From positions 1 through 64,000 of the forward strand of contig NZ_CALMPA010000045.1 of NCBI RefSeq assembly GCF_937871615.1: DNA of 64,000 nt. The letters run 5' to 3'. Below are positions 54,259 to 62,965 of this stretch, one piece after another (the stretch's first letter is position 1; each line of letters opens with the position of its first letter). Position numbers and translations under genes: made by a program. Under the pieces are notes generated by a model. It worked only from the letters and a program-made list of their open reading frames with translations. It had not been told where the DNA came from and did not search any database. This DNA comes from an uncultured Sphingomonas sp. Its GTDB lineage: Bacteria; Pseudomonadota; Alphaproteobacteria; Sphingomonadales; Sphingomonadaceae.

Positions 54259-54332
54259 GTGCCTGACTCCTACGGCACGCCAAATGGCGCGTGCGTCAGG
54301 AGATACGGGCGCTGCTCACCCCCGGATGCGCA

Positions 54333-54998
54333 TTACGCAACGGAAAGTTTGCCACTGGCCACCACCGGCCCGGTTGGTTTGCCGGTCGGCGATCCGCCGT
54401 CAGGCTCAATCGAAATAGCAAGCGTGATGCCTGCCGCGAGCCTGGCGCGCGTATCGGTGGGCAGCGCGATCCGAGAGGGGCCGGTCGCCGCGAGCACCCC
54501 CATCGGCTGCGGTACGCCATCGGCGCCGATCATCCAGAGCTGCGCGCTCTTGCCGCCGGGCGCTACCGCCGTCTCTCCGATCCGCATCTCACCTGTCGTC
54601 AGATCGACCACCGCTGGAACCGCTGCCGTCTTGTCGCTAAACAACAGCGAGGCGACCATCACCTGATGCGGCGTGACGGGCGAAGGTTGTGGCTTTACGA
54701 CGAGGAAGAACGCGAATGCTGCGGCAAGCGCGGTGAGCATGGTGATAAACGGCCAGGATTTGCGGCTTTGGCGAACGGGAGCGGCCAACCGCCCGGCGAC
54801 CGATTCCGGTGCCTCGACCTCCGTATAATCATCGAACAATCCGGCGAGGCGGTGGCGCCAGTCCTCGACCTCGCACGCGAAGGCGGGCTCGGCGAGCACG
54901 CGGCGCAGCGCCGCCGCGCGCTCCTCCCCGTCGAGCAGTCCCAGCGCAAGTTCGGCGGCGGTCATGTCGAGGCCGGGCTCGTGCGCGTCAGTCGCCAT
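54333..54998 (-). CDS. anti-sigma factor (RskA-like)
   Basis: A 221-residue protein with an N-terminal cytosolic anti-sigma domain (about 1-80: AAELALGLLDGEERAAALRR, FACEVEDWRHRLAGLFDDY), one TM helix (about 83-101: FITMLTALAAAFAFFLVV) and a periplasmic RskA-type domain (AQLWMIGADGVPQPMGVL, ITLAISIEPDGGSPTGKPTG). It is expected to hold the sigma factor until a stress at the envelope releases it. Its start overlaps the sigma gene end by 11 bases. Confidence 0.9.
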   Translation of the reverse strand: MATDAHEPGLDMTAAELALGLLDGEERAAALRRVLAEPAFACEVEDWRHRLAGLFDDYTEVEAPESVAGRLAAPVRQSRKSWPFITMLTALAAAFAFFLVVKPQPSPVTPHQVMVASLLFSDKTAAVPAVVDLTTGEMRIGETAVAPGGKSAQLWMIGADGVPQPMGVLAATGPSRIALPTDTRARLAAGITLAISIEPDGGSPTGKPTGPVVASGKLSVA

Positions 54999-55602
54999 CG
55001 ACGCATCCCCTGAGCTGGAGGAGCCCCCGGCGCACGATGCTTTTCATCGTACCCAATGGGATGCCCTTGCGCGCGGCGAGTTCGGCATAAGTGACGCCAT
55101 CGAAAAAGGCGGTTCGTATGGCGTCGCGCGCGCGCTCATCCAGGGCGTCGAGGCAGTCATGCAGGTGTTGTGATTCCTCTTCGCGCTCGATACGCGTCAA
55201 TTGGTCGGGCGACGGGTCAGCCACCTTGTCTGCCTCCTCGATCGGATGCGACGGTCGCGCGCCGCGCGCGCGAACCCAGTCGATCGCCCGGTTACGCGCG
55301 ATCGTCGCGAGCCAGGAAATCGGGCTCGCCCGACCGGGCTCGAAGGCGCCGGCCCGCTTCCAGATCGTGAGATACACTTCATGCAACACGTCCTCGGCAC
55401 TGCTGCGATCCCCGCAGATACGCAGGCAAATCCCGAATAGCTTCGCGGAGGTCAGCCGATACACTTCCTGAAGCGCGGAACGGTCCTCCTCACCAGTCCG
55501 CAGCAAGGCCTCCGCCAAATGCGCGCGCGCCGTCGCCTGATCGGAAGGAGTCAACACGCTCGGTTGGTAGCTCGGATGGATGGCAGCGGCAATCGCGCTC
55601 AC
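54988..55602 (-). CDS. ECF sigma factor (SigK/RpoE-like)
   Basis: A 204-residue group 4 sigma factor. Region 2 contains EVYLTIWKRAGAFEPGRASP, ISWLATIARNRAIDWVRARG; region 4 contains ERARDAIRTAFFDGVTYAEL, AARKGIPLGTMKSIVRRGLL. Co-expressed with its anti-sigma; fasciclin is the probable regulon member next door. ATG 55602 preferred. Confidence 0.93.
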   Translation of the reverse strand: MSAIAAAIHPSYQPSVLTPSDQATARAHLAEALLRTGEEDRSALQEVYRLTSAKLFGICLRICGDRSSAEDVLHEVYLTIWKRAGAFEPGRASPISWLATIARNRAIDWVRARGARPSHPIEEADKVADPSPDQLTRIEREEESQHLHDCLDALDERARDAIRTAFFDGVTYAELAARKGIPLGTMKSIVRRGLLQLRGCVDGD

Positions 55603-55637
55603 GGCCGAAAGCTAGATCGAGACGCGCCCGCCGCGCT

Positions 55638-56273
55638 TCAATCGATCATCGGCCGCATACCCGGCTCCGCCTTTGCCAATGCCCTCTGATAGGCCGGTCT
55701 CTCGCCGATGCGCCGAAGATACGCCTGCGTGTGGGGAAGGTCAGTGAGCGGCGGCGCGCCGAACGCTCGCGAGGTAGTCAGGCTATAGACCATCATGATG
55801 TCCGCCAGCGTCAGCCGCTGACCGGCGAAGAACGGCACGTCACCGAGGCGCCGTTCCATGAGATCCTGGCTCCGCTGCGCGCGCTCGGCAACGAACGGCA
55901 CCCTCGCGATCTCGCCGCCGCTGAAGGCGATCCCCATCCCGATCATCTTGGTTGCCATATAGGTCGCGTTCGACCAGTGAAACCAGAACAGGTAATCGGT
56001 GTAGTCCGCGTCACCCAAAACGGGGCTCAAGCGACCCTCGCCATAGCGCGCGGTTATATACTCGCAGATAGCCGCGCTTTCTCCGAGCACGAGATCGCCA
56101 TCGTTGATGACGGGTGCGATTCCCATCGGGTGAAGCGCCTTATAATCGTCGGGGGCAAGCCGGTTGTCCGCCCGACGATCGTAGCGTTTCAGTTCGTATT
56201 CGATACCAAGCTCCTCGCAAAGCCAGACAATTCGCTCCGATTGCGATAGGCCGAGATGGTGGACGACGAGCAT
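55638..56273 (-). CDS. glutathione S-transferase
   Basis: A 211-residue GST. N-terminal thioredoxin fold: LVVHHLGLSQSERIVWLCEE, APVINDGDLVLGESAAICEY with the cis-Pro and glutathione contact ESAAI; C-terminal helical domain: MERRLGDVPFFAGQRLTLAD. It conjugates glutathione to electrophiles. ATG 56273 is used because it begins the fold; the longer frame to 56330 is unnecessary. Confidence 0.92.
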   Translation of the reverse strand: MLVVHHLGLSQSERIVWLCEELGIEYELKRYDRRADNRLAPDDYKALHPMGIAPVINDGDLVLGESAAICEYITARYGEGRLSPVLGDADYTDYLFWFHWSNATYMATKMIGMGIAFSGGEIARVPFVAERAQRSQDLMERRLGDVPFFAGQRLTLADIMMVYSLTTSRAFGAPPLTDLPHTQAYLRRIGERPAYQRALAKAEPGMRPMID

Positions 56274-56871
56274 GAAGCCTCTCCTGATATTCCCTGAACC
56301 TGTCATCCTTCTGCGCTCGGCGGACACCATAAGCCAGTCGAGCGAAAGCTGGTACGCGCGGCCTTGAAAGATCAGCTCCTCTTGGTCGACAGCCTGTCAG
56401 TTTGTGGCGACCCAATTCGCCGCGCGCAGCAATCGCCGCCAATTTTGCGTCAGCCGCAAATTGCCTCGATCGTGCTGCGCAAGGCACGACACCGTCCGAT
56501 TGCACCCTGAAGTCAATGTTCTCTGTCTCGGTGGTTCACCGCCGCTGATCGCGGTTGGCCATTCGGAACACTCGTTCGACCCGGATACGATTGAACGGCG
56601 GCCCTTGATATCTGTGGCCGTTTCCCTGAACGGCTTACATTAGGGCGCCTAGCTGACGTCAACGATCGAATTTGATCGAAATTTCCCAATGATCTGAGTG
56701 CCCATCATATTCATGTCGAGCGCGCCATTTTCGAACAGCAAGGAAAGAACCGCGACCTCCCGTGGCATTTCCCGTCAACGCGGCTTTGGAGCGTTGACCC
56801 GGCGCCGAATCCCGCCCCCGCCGACCTTGAACATTGATCGCGCACGCGCGACATCAACAGCGGCCGGGAGA
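56274..56871. other. 600-bp gene-free region with decayed repeat
   Basis: Includes a decayed intergenic repeat near 56545-56640 (TTGAACGGCGGCCCTTG and TTTCCCTGAACGGC). No supported gene. The GST promoter lies near its left end. Confidence 0.5.
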
Positions 56872-58548
56872 TCAGCTTCCGCCCGGATCAGGCGGCAAAC
56901 TTGGCGCGTTCATTTTGCTCTCCGCGATCAATTCCTTCTTCGAGAGCTTCCCGATCAGGGTTTTGGGCAATGTGTCGCGAATTTCGATTTCGCGGGGAAG
57001 TTCGATCTTGCTGACCTTGTCGCCCAGAAAGGCGCGAAGCTCGGCGGGTGTCGGGGCTGGTCCGGGCTTCAGTGTCACGAATGCCTTCGCCGCCTGCCCG
57101 CGATAGGAATCATCGACGCCGATTACGACCGCCTCGGCGACCGCCGGATGCTCATACAAGGCATCCTCGATCACGCGCGGATAGACGTTGTAGCCGCCGC
57201 TGATGATGACGTCCTTGATGCGATCGACGATGAAGAGATAGCCGCCATCATCGAGATAGCCGACATCGCCGGTGCGCAGCGCACCATCGACGAACACCTC
57301 GCGCGTGGCCTCGTCGCGCCGCCAATAGCCGGCCATCACCTGTGGCCCGCGCGCGCATATCTCGCCGCGCTCACCCTGCGAAACTATTTTCCCCGGATCG
57401 GTGAGGTCGCGGATTTCGATCGTCGTGCCGGGGAACGGCAGGCCGGCGGAACCCGGCTTGTCCACGCCGTCGATCGGGTTGCAGGTGATGATCGGCGACG
57501 CCTCCGACAAGCCATAGCCTTCCACCAGCCGCGCGCCGGTGGCACGCGTAAAAGCCTCGCGCACTTCCGCAGGCAATGGCGCGCCGCCCGATATGCAGGC
57601 GCGAACACCGGAGAGATTGACCGTCCGTTTCGCCGCGACGCTGGCGACCGCGCCGAAGATCGTCGGCACGGCGGGCAGGAAGGTGGGGCGCGTGCGCGCG
57701 ATCGTCGCGAGCATCCCCTCCAGTTCGAACCGTGGGAGCAGGATCATCTGCGCGCCGACGCGGATCGAGAAGCTGAGCACCGTGGTCAACGCAAAGACGT
57801 GAAACAGCGGCAAGGCGCCGATCACGCGATCCTGCGACGGATTTTCGCCGCCGACATAGGCCACCATCGCATCGGCATTGGCGACCAGATTGGCGTGGCT
57901 GAGCATCGCCGCCTTGGGCAACCCGGTCGTCCCGCCGGTATATTGCAGCACCGCCACCGCATCGGGCGCGACCGTCGGCGGCGTGAACTCCCGCCCCGCC
58001 GCCAGCAGGGCGCGGAAGGTGATATGTCGCGGGTCTGCCGGTTTCGGCGCGATATCCGCGCGCCTGAATAGCCGATAGGCGATGCGCTTGAGCGCCGGCA
58101 GTTCCTCCGCGATCGGACAGGTGATGACGTGGCGCACGCCAAGAGCGGTCGCGACCGACGAGACGCGCGCATGTATTTCGGTGAGATCGCAGGTGGCGAT
58201 GATCTCCGCGCCCGAATCCTCCAGCAGGTGATGCAGCTCTCGCTCGACGTAGAGCGGGTTCACGTTCACCACGACCCCGCCGAGCCGCAATGTCGCCAGA
58301 AACAATATCGGGTAATGCGGCATATTGGGCATACAAAGCGCGACCCGCGTGCCGCTGCCAACGCCGAGCGCGCGCAACCCGGCTGCCGCACGGCGCACCG
58401 ATTCCGCCAGATCGGCGTAACGGATCACGCGGCCCATGAAGTCGATCGCTGGCCGGTCGGGATAAGCGAGCACCGTCGCGTCGAACAATTCGGTCAGCGG
58501 GCGCGGTCTTGACTCGAGCGCTGCTCCCATCGCGATCGCCAGATTCAT
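56872..58548 (-). CDS. long-chain acyl-CoA ligase (AMP-forming)
   Basis: A 558-residue ANL-superfamily enzyme. The AMP-binding P-loop is YTGGTTGLPKAAMLSH near residues 203-218; further motifs are EGYGLSEASP, GDVGYLDDGGYLFIVDR, KDVIISGGYNVYP and PKTLIGKLSK with the catalytic Lys. It forms acyl- or aryl-CoA from the acid with ATP. Its place beside a phthalate-type cluster leaves open an aromatic acid substrate. Same strand as, and 150 bp from, the Rieske oxygenase. Confidence 0.9.
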   Translation of the reverse strand: MNLAIAMGAALESRPRPLTELFDATVLAYPDRPAIDFMGRVIRYADLAESVRRAAAGLRALGVGSGTRVALCMPNMPHYPILFLATLRLGGVVVNVNPLYVERELHHLLEDSGAEIIATCDLTEIHARVSSVATALGVRHVITCPIAEELPALKRIAYRLFRRADIAPKPADPRHITFRALLAAGREFTPPTVAPDAVAVLQYTGGTTGLPKAAMLSHANLVANADAMVAYVGGENPSQDRVIGALPLFHVFALTTVLSFSIRVGAQMILLPRFELEGMLATIARTRPTFLPAVPTIFGAVASVAAKRTVNLSGVRACISGGAPLPAEVREAFTRATGARLVEGYGLSEASPIITCNPIDGVDKPGSAGLPFPGTTIEIRDLTDPGKIVSQGERGEICARGPQVMAGYWRRDEATREVFVDGALRTGDVGYLDDGGYLFIVDRIKDVIISGGYNVYPRVIEDALYEHPAVAEAVVIGVDDSYRGQAAKAFVTLKPGPAPTPAELRAFLGDKVSKIELPREIEIRDTLPKTLIGKLSKKELIAESKMNAPSLPPDPGGS

Positions 58549-58699
58549 TCCTGCTCACTCCCTGCATCCGCCGCCGATCATCTGACCGTCGCGCGCCGCG
58601 CTCCGCCCAGCTTAACCCGTGGCGCGGATAAAGCACGCCTGACAGCGCCAGCGAGCGCGGGCGTCAATTACGGCGAGTTAGGAAGGCCCGGTCAGGACG

Positions 58700-59995
58700 T
58701 CAGGGCTGGCCGGATGCGATCGCTCTTTCCTCATCGCAGACGTTGAGCACGCGCCAATCCTCGCCCTTGGGCAACATCCCCTCGAACGACATGAGCTTGG
58801 CATGGGGAACGCGTGGCTCGACAGTGCCGATCGCGGGCTCGCCGCGCGCCACCGCCTGCGCCGCGCGATACATCTGGGTGCGGAAGGTGAAGATCGCCTT
58901 GTCGCTCGATCCCAGCCGGTCCTCGCTGCGGTCGGCGATCGCGCCCATTGATTCCCACATCGCCATATCCTGCGTGGGGATGCCGTAGATCCCGGTGAAG
59001 TCCCCCGCCTTCATCGCGGCGCGATCCTGCATGTAATTGTTGGCGGCGTTGCGGACCTTGCGAAAAGTTACCGGCTCGACATCCTTGCCGATCTCCGCGC
59101 CGCAGAACCGGCGCCACGCATCCTGCGAGATGCCTTTTTCGGGATGCCAGGCGATCCAGTAGAACATGGTGTTCTCATCGTCGATCGGCACCAGCATCTG
59201 GCTGAGATGATAACGATCGGTGGACGGAATATGGACAGTGAACGGCGCGACGAACAACGTCATCCGCACATAATCCTGCTTGTCCGCGTCCACGATCGGC
59301 GTGCGGATCGCGACATAGCGAAAGCCGAACGGCGTCTTCTGCACTTCGAGCCGCGGTGCCTTGTCGGCGGAAGGGCGCAGCCATGCGGTTTCGGTCGCGG
59401 TGGAACCGTCAACCTCGGTCGCGGTCGGCATGTTGGTGGAATGCAGGCTGGAACTGTGCGCGGAATCAATCGAACCTTCGAGCACCTGCGCCCAGTTGCA
59501 TGCGCCGTGCATCTTGACGATGCTGATCTTGCCCGCCGGCGCCATCGCCCAATTGGGCGGCGCGAACGGCGTCACCTGCGCGGGATCGCCCATCCACACC
59601 CAGACGAAGCCGCCGGCTTCATGCACGGGATAGGCCCTGGCCTTCATCGTCGTGCGCAATGCCGCGTCGACCGGCTCGGACGACATGTCCATCGCATTGC
59701 CGTCCACATCGAATTTCCACCCATGGTACAGGCAGCGCAGGCCGCATTCCTCATTGCGACCGAAGGCGAGCGAGGCGCGACGATGCGGGCAAAGCTCATC
59801 GAGCGCGCCAACCCGGCCGTTGCTGTCACGGAACACCACCATATTCTCGCCGAGCAGCCGCACTTTCAGCGGCGTGCAATCCGGCTCCGCGACCTCCTCG
59901 CTCATACAGGCCGGAAGCCAGTGCTGCCGCATCAGCCGCCCCATCGGCGCCGCACCCTCGACGCGGCAGAGAAGGTCGTTCTGTTCCGGTGTCAT
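58700..59995 (-). CDS. Rieske aromatic-ring oxygenase, alpha subunit (phthalate-type)
   Basis: A 431-residue oxygenase. The Rieske [2Fe-2S] ligands are CPHRRAS at 69-75 and CLYHGW at 88-93; the mononuclear iron site is in NWAQVLEGSIDSAHSSSLHS, with Asp and two His. This is the family of phthalate 4,5-dioxygenase (Pht3) and of related demethylases. It needs a reductase, which is not in the window. Divergent from the dehydrogenase and decarboxylase genes on the plus strand, with 145 bp between. Confidence 0.88.
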   Translation of the reverse strand: MTPEQNDLLCRVEGAAPMGRLMRQHWLPACMSEEVAEPDCTPLKVRLLGENMVVFRDSNGRVGALDELCPHRRASLAFGRNEECGLRCLYHGWKFDVDGNAMDMSSEPVDAALRTTMKARAYPVHEAGGFVWVWMGDPAQVTPFAPPNWAMAPAGKISIVKMHGACNWAQVLEGSIDSAHSSSLHSTNMPTATEVDGSTATETAWLRPSADKAPRLEVQKTPFGFRYVAIRTPIVDADKQDYVRMTLFVAPFTVHIPSTDRYHLSQMLVPIDDENTMFYWIAWHPEKGISQDAWRRFCGAEIGKDVEPVTFRKVRNAANNYMQDRAAMKAGDFTGIYGIPTQDMAMWESMGAIADRSEDRLGSSDKAIFTFRTQMYRAAQAVARGEPAIGTVEPRVPHAKLMSFEGMLPKGEDWRVLNVCDEERAIASGQP

Positions 59996-60140
59996 TCGCC
60001 AATCCTCGATCCTGCGCAGCGCGCTCGGTCCACCCCGGTGGAGCCGCCTTGAATGACAATACTTTTATATCGAAGTATTTTGACTTTCAAGCCCGCCGCG
60101 GGTTAATCAGGGGTAACGCTGGAGGGAGCGGCAGGACGCG

Positions 60141-61316
60141 ATGGACAGGATTCGGCTGGGGATCGTCGGGCTGGGGCGCGGTTTCATGCTCACCCAGCCT
60201 GCGCTTACCAATGATGCGCGCGTCGTGCTGGCGGGTGCGGTCGATCCGCGCGCGGCGGCGTGCCGACAATTCGCCGCCGAGTTCGGCGCGACGGCCTTCG
60301 CGTCACTGGAGGAAATGCTCGCCGCGCCGCATATCGACGCCGTCTATATCGCCTCCCCGCACGAATATCATGCCAAGCAGACAATCGCGGCGCTGCGCGC
60401 CGGCAAGCATGTGCTGGTCGAAAAGCCGATGGCGACGAGCGTGGACGATTGCGCCGCCATGGCCGAGGCGGCCCGGCGCGCCGGTCGCGTGCTCGTCGTC
60501 GGGCCAAGCCATGGCTTCGACGCCCCCGTGCGCGCCGCCGCCGATCTGATCGCCTCGGGCGCTTACGGCCCGCTGCGCCAGCTTCTCGCGTTCAACTTCA
60601 CCGATTTCATGTACCGCCCCCGCCGCCCGGAGGAACTTGACGCGGCGCGCGGCGGCGGCGTGGTCTATAGTCAGGCGGCGCATCAGATCGACGTAGTGCG
60701 GCGGCTGGCCGGGCGGAAGCTGCGTTCGGTGCGCGCGGTGACGGGCAATTGGGACAGCGCGCGCGCCAGTGACGGCGCCTATAGCGCGATGCTGTTCTTC
60801 GATGGCGGCGCGGCGGCGACGCTCTCCTATAGCGGCTATGCCCATTATGACAGCGACGAACTGCTCGGCTGGATCAGCGAGCTTGGCCGTCCGAAAGACC
60901 CCGACGCCTATGGCACGGCACGGCGCGCGCTTCGGCAACAGGATGAAATCGAGGCGAAGCTGGCGCGCACCTACGGCAACAGCGCTCCCCCTGCCCCCGC
61001 CCCGCACCACGAGCATTTCGGCTTCATCCTCGCGAGTTGCGAGCGCGCCGATATCAAGCTGCTCCCCACCGGCCTGATGCTTTACACCGACGGCGCGCGC
61101 GAATGGCGCCCGATCGACCCGCCCATCGTGCCGCGCCGCGCGGTGATCGACGAATTCGCCGCCGCGATCCATGGCACGCGCGCGCCGATCCACGACGGGC
61201 GCTGGGGGCTCGAAACCATGGCCGCCTGCGCCGCGCTGATCGAATCCGCGGCCAGCCAGGCGGACGCCTCACCCGAAACGATCATTGATATCGCGCTGGA
61301 GAAGATTTCCGCATGA
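60141..61316 (+). CDS. Gfo/Idh/MocA dehydrogenase (dihydrodiol dehydrogenase-like)
   Basis: A 391-residue NAD(P)-dependent oxidoreductase: Rossmann motif GIVGLGRGFML, the substrate/cofactor motif HVLVEKPMATSVDD and YSQAAHQIDVVRRLAG. In phthalate pathways the equivalent protein (Pht4) oxidises the cis-dihydrodiol. Its 3' end overlaps the next start by 4 bases. The function assignment rests on its neighbours. Confidence 0.85.
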   Translation: MDRIRLGIVGLGRGFMLTQPALTNDARVVLAGAVDPRAAACRQFAAEFGATAFASLEEMLAAPHIDAVYIASPHEYHAKQTIAALRAGKHVLVEKPMATSVDDCAAMAEAARRAGRVLVVGPSHGFDAPVRAAADLIASGAYGPLRQLLAFNFTDFMYRPRRPEELDAARGGGVVYSQAAHQIDVVRRLAGRKLRSVRAVTGNWDSARASDGAYSAMLFFDGGAAATLSYSGYAHYDSDELLGWISELGRPKDPDAYGTARRALRQQDEIEAKLARTYGNSAPPAPAPHHEHFGFILASCERADIKLLPTGLMLYTDGAREWRPIDPPIVPRRAVIDEFAAAIHGTRAPIHDGRWGLETMAACAALIESAASQADASPETIIDIALEKISA

Positions 61317-62305
61317 GCCGCCTTCCCCTTTCATTCGCCTGCTGGAACTATGATCGCACCGACGCGCTGCAAACCGGGCGCGTGCGACCGGACGGCATCG
61401 ACCTCAACTTTCAGGCGCTGGACGTGGAGGAAACCTTCTTCCGGATGCTGCGCAATCGGGAGTTCGATGCGGCGGAGCTTTCGATGTCTTCCTATTGCGT
61501 CACGCTCGGGCGCGACGATCCGGGCTTTATCGCGATCCCGGTGTTTCCATCGCGCTTCTTCCGCCATTCGTGCATCTTCGTCTCCGCGCGCAGCGGGATC
61601 GAGAAACCGAGCGACCTGATCGGTAAGCGGATCGGCGTTCCGGAATATCAGATGACCGCGCCCGTGTGGATTCGCGGCATCCTGCAGGACGAATATGGCG
61701 TCGATCCCGCCTCGGTCACCTATGTCACCGGCGGCGAGGAGGAGCCGGGGCGCGAGGAGAAACTCAAGCTCAACCTGCCGCCGCAATTCAGGGTTGAGCC
61801 GATCGGCCCGACCGAGACGCTCGCGCGGATGCTGGCGGATGGCGAGATCGACGCGCTCCACACCGCGCGCGCGCCATCAACCTTCTATTCGGAGCCGGGC
61901 AAGGTGCGCCGCCTGTTCCCCGATTTCGTCGATGTCGAAAAGGCCTATTTCGCCAAGACCGGCATCTTCCCGATCATGCACGTCGTCGCGATCCGCCGTG
62001 AGGTGTATGAGAAGAACCGCTGGATAGCGCAGTCGCTCTACAAGGCGTTCGTAGAGGCGCAGCGGCTGAGCTACGAGCAACTGCTCGTCTCCGCCTCGCT
62101 CAAGACGATGCTGCCGTGGCAGATCGCGGCGGTGGAGGATACGATCGCCACGATGGGCAGGGAATGGTGGCCCTATGGCATCGGCCGCAACCGCCACGTG
62201 ATCGAGACGTTCACCCGCTATCACCACGAACAGGGCCTGTCGCCGCGTCGGCTGACGATCGAGGAGATGTTCGCGCCGGAGACGTTCGCGGAATTCAGGA
62301 TTTGA
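61313..62305 (+). CDS. 4,5-dihydroxyphthalate decarboxylase-like protein
   Basis: A 330-residue protein. It starts SRLPLSFACWNYDRTDALQT and has VRPDGIDLNFQALDVEETFF, FRMLRNREFDAAELSMSSYC, IPVFPSRFFRHSCIF, an order matching Pht5 and its periplasmic-binding-like relatives; no signal peptide is present, which favours an enzyme. It would decarboxylate 4,5-dihydroxyphthalate to protocatechuate. ATG overlaps the dehydrogenase stop. Confidence 0.82.
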   Translation: MSRLPLSFACWNYDRTDALQTGRVRPDGIDLNFQALDVEETFFRMLRNREFDAAELSMSSYCVTLGRDDPGFIAIPVFPSRFFRHSCIFVSARSGIEKPSDLIGKRIGVPEYQMTAPVWIRGILQDEYGVDPASVTYVTGGEEEPGREEKLKLNLPPQFRVEPIGPTETLARMLADGEIDALHTARAPSTFYSEPGKVRRLFPDFVDVEKAYFAKTGIFPIMHVVAIRREVYEKNRWIAQSLYKAFVEAQRLSYEQLLVSASLKTMLPWQIAAVEDTIATMGREWWPYGIGRNRHVIETFTRYHHEQGLSPRRLTIEEMFAPETFAEFRI

Positions 62306-62326
62306 TGCGGCCCACGCCGCTGGCCG

Positions 62327-62794
62327 TCACTCGCCGATGTCCTCCGCGAGATTGCTGGTGACCAGCGCCAGCAGTTCGCGCAATGTCTTCACCTGTTCCT
62401 CGGTCATGTTGCGCGTGGCGATCTCGTTGACCTCCGCGACATGGGGCAGCAATTGCGCCTCCAGTTCGCGCGCCTCTGGCGTGAGGAACACGTGCAGCCG
62501 CCGCCGGTCCGTCGTGCTCTGTTCACGGCGGATGAAGCCCTTTCGCTCCAGGCCGTTCATCGCGGTTACCACCGTCGGCTCGTGGATGCCGACACGCTTG
62601 CTCAGTTCGCGCTGCGTAACGCCATCGCGCGCCCATAACGCGCGAAGAAAACGCCACTGGCCCGCGGTTACACCATAAGGCTGGGTCCGCCGCTCAAGCG
62701 ACCGCGTGAAAGAGCGAAACGCCATCCGCGTGAGATAGCCGATGCTGTTCGTCGTTTCCGCGTAGAAGCTGACGGGGTATTTTTTCTCGCTCAA
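62327..62794 (-). CDS. MarR-family transcriptional regulator
   Basis: A 155-residue MarR protein: winged helix with GVTAGQWRFLRALWARDGVT, QRELSKRVGIHEPTVVTAMN, GLERKGFIRREQSTTDRRRL. TTG 62794 is the start, as GGAG lies 8 bases upstream and the conserved protein begins with SEKKYPVSFY; the open frame beyond is spurious. Convergent with the decarboxylase gene and divergent from the SulP gene; likely senses an aromatic acid. Confidence 0.88.
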   Translation of the reverse strand: MSEKKYPVSFYAETTNSIGYLTRMAFRSFTRSLERRTQPYGVTAGQWRFLRALWARDGVTQRELSKRVGIHEPTVVTAMNGLERKGFIRREQSTTDRRRLHVFLTPEARELEAQLLPHVAEVNEIATRNMTEEQVKTLRELLALVTSNLAEDIGE

Positions 62795-62965
62795 AGGAAC
62801 TCCACCTGCTCCATGCCCGGCGCTTGACTTAGCGCGTCTTTGAACCCGAACGCAAAGATGCTGCGCGATAACCGCCGACGGGACCGATACAGCGCCGGGC
62901 AAGCGAATACCTCTCAAACATCCCGACCGCTTGTCCTCTCCCGCGAAGCGAGTAGCGTTGCGCGC

